A stretch of 8,244 nt of DNA. It comes from an uncultured Paraprevotella sp. GTDB lineage: Bacteria > Bacteroidota > Bacteroidia > Bacteroidales > Bacteroidaceae. The stretch spans positions 1-8,244 of the forward strand of contig CAAFWT010000101.1 of the NCBI GenBank assembly GCA_900766785.1, in the 5' to 3' direction. Shown here one piece after another: positions 5,900 through 8,244 of the stretch. The notes under the pieces were generated by a model, which saw only the letters and a list, made by a program, of their open reading frames with translations, had not been told where the DNA came from and did no database searches. How positions within the stretch are numbered: position 1 is the stretch's first letter; every line of letters begins with the position of its first letter. The translations under genes and the position numbers were made by a program.

Positions 5900-5915
5900 A
5901 GTCTGAAATCAGACT
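5900..5915. repeat. 16-bp perfect palindrome in the oadA leader
   Basis: AGTCTGA-AA-TCAGACT is a perfect 7+2+7 inverted repeat, 63 nt before the oadA start. As RNA it would fold as a 6-bp stem with a 4-nt loop; as DNA it could be a regulator site downstream of the promoter. A 15-codon open frame (5918-5965) begins just after it. Confidence 0.5.
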
Positions 5916-5978
5916 ATATGGAAACAGGGAAGCCTCAAAATTATTCTATTAAGGAAAGAAAGTAACAAGATATCGCAA

Positions 5979-7826
5979 ATGAAAAGAGAAGTAAAGTTTA
6001 GCTTGGTTTTCCGCGACATGTGGCAGAGTGCTGGTAAATATCAGCCACGTGTGGACCAGTTGGTAAAAGTGGCTCCTGCCATTATCAGAATGGGTTGCTT
6101 TGACCGTGTGGAGACAAATGGTGGTGGTTTTGAGCAGGTCAATCTGCTCTATGGTGAAAACCCTAACAAGAGTGTACGCCAGTGGACAAAGCCTTTTCAT
6201 GAGGCAGGCATACAGACACACATGCTGGACCGTGCATTGAATGGTCTTCGCATGAGTCCCTGTCCTAAGGACTTGCGCAAGCTCTTCTATAAGGTCAAGA
6301 AGGCACAGGGAACAGATATCACACGTATCTTCTGCGGTCTGAACGACCCTCGTAATGTGCTCCCTTCCATTCAGTATGCCAAGGAAGCTGGCATGATAGC
6401 CCAGGCCGCTCTGTGTATCACTTACAGCCCCATTCATACAGTGGAGTATTATGTTAATCTGGCCAAGACCTTTATTGATGCAGGAGCAGATGAGATTTGC
6501 CTGAAGGATATGGCAGGCATCGGCCGTCCCGTATCGTTGGGCAAGATAGTGGAAGGTATCAAGGCCTACAAGAAGGACATCGTGATTCAGTATCACAGTC
6601 ATGCCGGACCTGGTTTCTGCATGGCTTCTATTCTTGAGGTTGCCAAGGCTGGATGTGATTATATAGACACCTCCATGTCTCCTCTTTCGTGGGGAACAGG
6701 TCATGCCGACATCATTGCCGTTCAGGAGATGCTCAAGGATGCTGGTTTCCAGGTGAAGGAAATCAATATGGAGGCATATATGGAGACTCGTACACTCATT
6801 CAGGAGATGTATGATGACTTCCTGGGTTATTATATTCCCAAACTCAATCATATCAACAACTCTCTGCTGGTGAAGCCCGGTCTGCCTGGTGGCATGATGG
6901 GTTCCCTGATGACAGACCTTGAGGACAATCTCAAGAGCCTGAATAAGTGGAAGGTGAAGAACGGACAGCCTGAGCTGACCACCGATCAGCTTCTGGTGAA
7001 GCTCTTCGACGAAGTGGCTTATGTATGGCCCAAGGTGGGTTACCCCTGCTTGGTAACACCCTTCAGTCAGTATGTGAAGAACCTTGCTCTGATGAATGTG
7101 ATTCAGATGGAGAAGGGCAAGGAGCGCTGGAGCATGATTGCCGACAATATCTGGGATATGATTTTGGGCAAGAGCGGTCAGCTTCCTGGTCCCGTTGCTC
7201 CCGAACTGGTGGCCATGGCCAAGGAGCAGGGTCGTGCCTTTGAGACAGAAGACCCCCAGTCTTATTATCCCGACGACCTGGATACCTATCGTCAGAAGAT
7301 GCAGGAGAAGGGATGGGAACTTGGCGAGGACGACGAGGAACTCTTCGAGTACAGCATGCATCCCTCTCAGTATGAGGCATACAAGAGTGGTAAGGCAAAA
7401 GCCGATTTCGAGGCCGACTTGGCTGAGCGTAAGGCCAAGGCCGGTTCGGCTGGTGTGGCTGAATTGCCCAAGAGCATCAAGGTGAGCCTGAACGGTCAGA
7501 CCTATGAAGTCAACATTGCCTACGGCAACGAGACTCCTGCTGCCACCGCAGCCAATGCCACCTCAGCTGCTCCTGTGACCGCTGGTGAAGGTGAGGATGT
7601 GCTTGCTCCACTCGAGGGTAAGTTCTATCGTGTGAAGGATGCTCAGGAGACTCCCAAGCAGATAGGTGATGAGGTCAAGGCTGGTGATGTGATTGGTTAC
7701 ATCGAAGCCATGAAGACCTACAATGCCATCCGTGCTGATTTCGACGGAGTACTGACAGCCATCCTGGTCAATAGCGGTGATGCTGTAGAGGAGGATGATC
7801 CCATCATTAAAATTGCAAGGAAGTAA
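5979..7826 (+). CDS. oadA: Oxaloacetate decarboxylase alpha chain: carboxyltransferase plus biotin carrier
   Basis: Transfers the carboxyl group of oxaloacetate to biotin, giving pyruvate; the carboxybiotin is then decarboxylated by the membrane beta chain to drive Na+ export. Of its 615 aa, about 1-300 form the DRE-TIM carboxyltransferase barrel: RDMWQS at 12-17 with D13 (metal ligand) and Q16, FCGLNDPRN at 118-126, K176 in LKDMAG (reactive lysine), and H206 and H208 in YHSHAG. About 300-490 is the PYC/OADA conserved domain (KPGLPGGMMGSL, VGYPCLVTPFSQYV). An Ala/Thr/Pro linker at 517-537 leads to the biotin domain (541-613), with K579 in EAMKT as the biotinylation site. The first motif differs from the common RDAHQS form, marking the Bacteroidetes subgroup. 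The ATG at 5979 is the natural start. Pyruvate carboxylase subunit B or a transcarboxylase 5S-like role is the alternative; oadG and oadB alongside favour the decarboxylase. Confidence 0.92.
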   Translation: MKREVKFSLVFRDMWQSAGKYQPRVDQLVKVAPAIIRMGCFDRVETNGGGFEQVNLLYGENPNKSVRQWTKPFHEAGIQTHMLDRALNGLRMSPCPKDLRKLFYKVKKAQGTDITRIFCGLNDPRNVLPSIQYAKEAGMIAQAALCITYSPIHTVEYYVNLAKTFIDAGADEICLKDMAGIGRPVSLGKIVEGIKAYKKDIVIQYHSHAGPGFCMASILEVAKAGCDYIDTSMSPLSWGTGHADIIAVQEMLKDAGFQVKEINMEAYMETRTLIQEMYDDFLGYYIPKLNHINNSLLVKPGLPGGMMGSLMTDLEDNLKSLNKWKVKNGQPELTTDQLLVKLFDEVAYVWPKVGYPCLVTPFSQYVKNLALMNVIQMEKGKERWSMIADNIWDMILGKSGQLPGPVAPELVAMAKEQGRAFETEDPQSYYPDDLDTYRQKMQEKGWELGEDDEELFEYSMHPSQYEAYKSGKAKADFEADLAERKAKAGSAGVAELPKSIKVSLNGQTYEVNIAYGNETPAATAANATSAAPVTAGEGEDVLAPLEGKFYRVKDAQETPKQIGDEVKAGDVIGYIEAMKTYNAIRADFDGVLTAILVNSGDAVEEDDPIIKIARK

Positions 7827-7832
7827 ATCCAT

Positions 7833-8244
7833 ATGGAAAGAGTATTAGAAGCCTTAGAGAAAGTATATGACATGACCGCATTCTCCAACATTGCGGAGAA
7901 TCCTCTCTTCATAGTCATGTATCTTCTCGCCTTCACGTTGCTCTATCTGGGTATCGTGAAGAAGTATGAGCCGCTGCTGCTCGTACCTATTGCCTTTGGT
8001 GTGCTTATTGCCAACTTCCCTGGAGGTGACATGGGTGTCACTCAGGCTGACAGCAACGGCATGGTGATGGTAAACGGTCAGTTGAAGAACATCTATGAGA
8101 TGCCTCTTCATCAGATTGCCCATGACTTAGGCCTGATGAATTACCTGTATTATGCGCTTATCAAGAGTGGCTTGCTGCCTCCCATCATCTTCATGGGTGT
8201 GGGAGCCTTGACCGACTTCGGTCCTATGCTTCGCAACCTCAAGC
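7833..8244 (+). CDS. oadB: Oxaloacetate decarboxylase beta chain, partial (C-terminus beyond window)
   Basis: Membrane subunit that decarboxylates carboxybiotin and pumps Na+ outward. Only the first 137 residues are visible; the frame is open to the window edge. TM segments are at about 26-41 and 47-62 (YEPLLLVPIAFGVLIANFPGG), then a 40-residue polar loop, LYYALIKSGLLPPIIFMGVG, and the family signature GVGALTDFGPML at 122-133. The loop is shorter than in the Klebsiella protein as I remember it. The ATG lies 6 nt after the oadA stop, so the two genes are translationally close and cotranscribed. Confidence 0.95.
   Translation, partial: MERVLEALEKVYDMTAFSNIAENPLFIVMYLLAFTLLYLGIVKKYEPLLLVPIAFGVLIANFPGGDMGVTQADSNGMVMVNGQLKNIYEMPLHQIAHDLGLMNYLYYALIKSGLLPPIIFMGVGALTDFGPMLRNLK

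Noticed and set aside
5829..5906. 25-codon frame starting at the ATG at 5829 upstream of oadA
   Set aside because: It begins before the predicted transcript start of its promoter and contains the -7 box, with no sign of coding.
5949..7361. 470-aa antisense open frame opposite oadA
   Set aside because: The oadA frame carries complete catalytic motifs. The antisense product is rich in His/Leu/Ile, as expected from the complement of common codons, and shows no domain.

Overview
This 8.2-kb window looks like ordinary chromosome from a Bacteroidales bacterium, most likely a Prevotella/Segatella-type member of the Prevotellaceae. The evidence is the DnaA subtype (IVDDIQEM Walker B, FFHIFNHL), the amidase-MCE gene pair, the divergent 'RDMWQS' oxaloacetate decarboxylase alpha chain with its gamma and beta partners, promoters of the Bacteroidetes type (TTTG, 19-20 bp, TAnnTTTG), and start codons without obvious Shine-Dalgarno sequences. 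No plasmid, phage, transposase, tRNA, rRNA or CRISPR signal was seen. All genes lie on the + strand.

Layout. (1) Positions 1-292: no convincing gene; an almost perfect 44-nt nested palindrome (30-73), then a consensus promoter (241-271). (2) 293-1970: a cell-envelope pair, a secreted N-acetylmuramoyl-L-alanine amidase followed by a one-TM MlaD/MCE lipid-transport protein. (3) 1971-2390: a 420-nt gap with foldable segments and a consensus dnaA promoter. (4) 2391-5437: a tightly spaced trio, dnaA, a nitroreductase whose C-terminus carries a segment resembling the tail of a class II (B12-type) ribonucleotide reductase, and folB (dihydroneopterin aldolase). (5) 5438-8244: a Na+-pumping oxaloacetate decarboxylase locus in the order oadG, oadA, oadB (beta truncated by the window edge), with promoter-like elements before oadG and before oadA.

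How the genes work together. The amidase trims peptidoglycan and the MCE protein probably handles lipid in the same periplasm. The dnaA cluster links replication initiation with a flavoenzyme of unknown substrate and with folate synthesis, which supports thymidylate production. The Oad genes couple oxaloacetate decarboxylation to Na+ export.

The most interesting item is the nitroreductase-RNR-tail fusion, which keeps part of the RNR C-terminus without any catalytic core or zinc-ribbon cysteines. Next come the 44-nt nested palindrome, the dyads that overlap the -7 boxes of three promoters, and the unusual active-site and biotin-domain features of OadA. I found no clear evidence of a wholly new multi-gene system.
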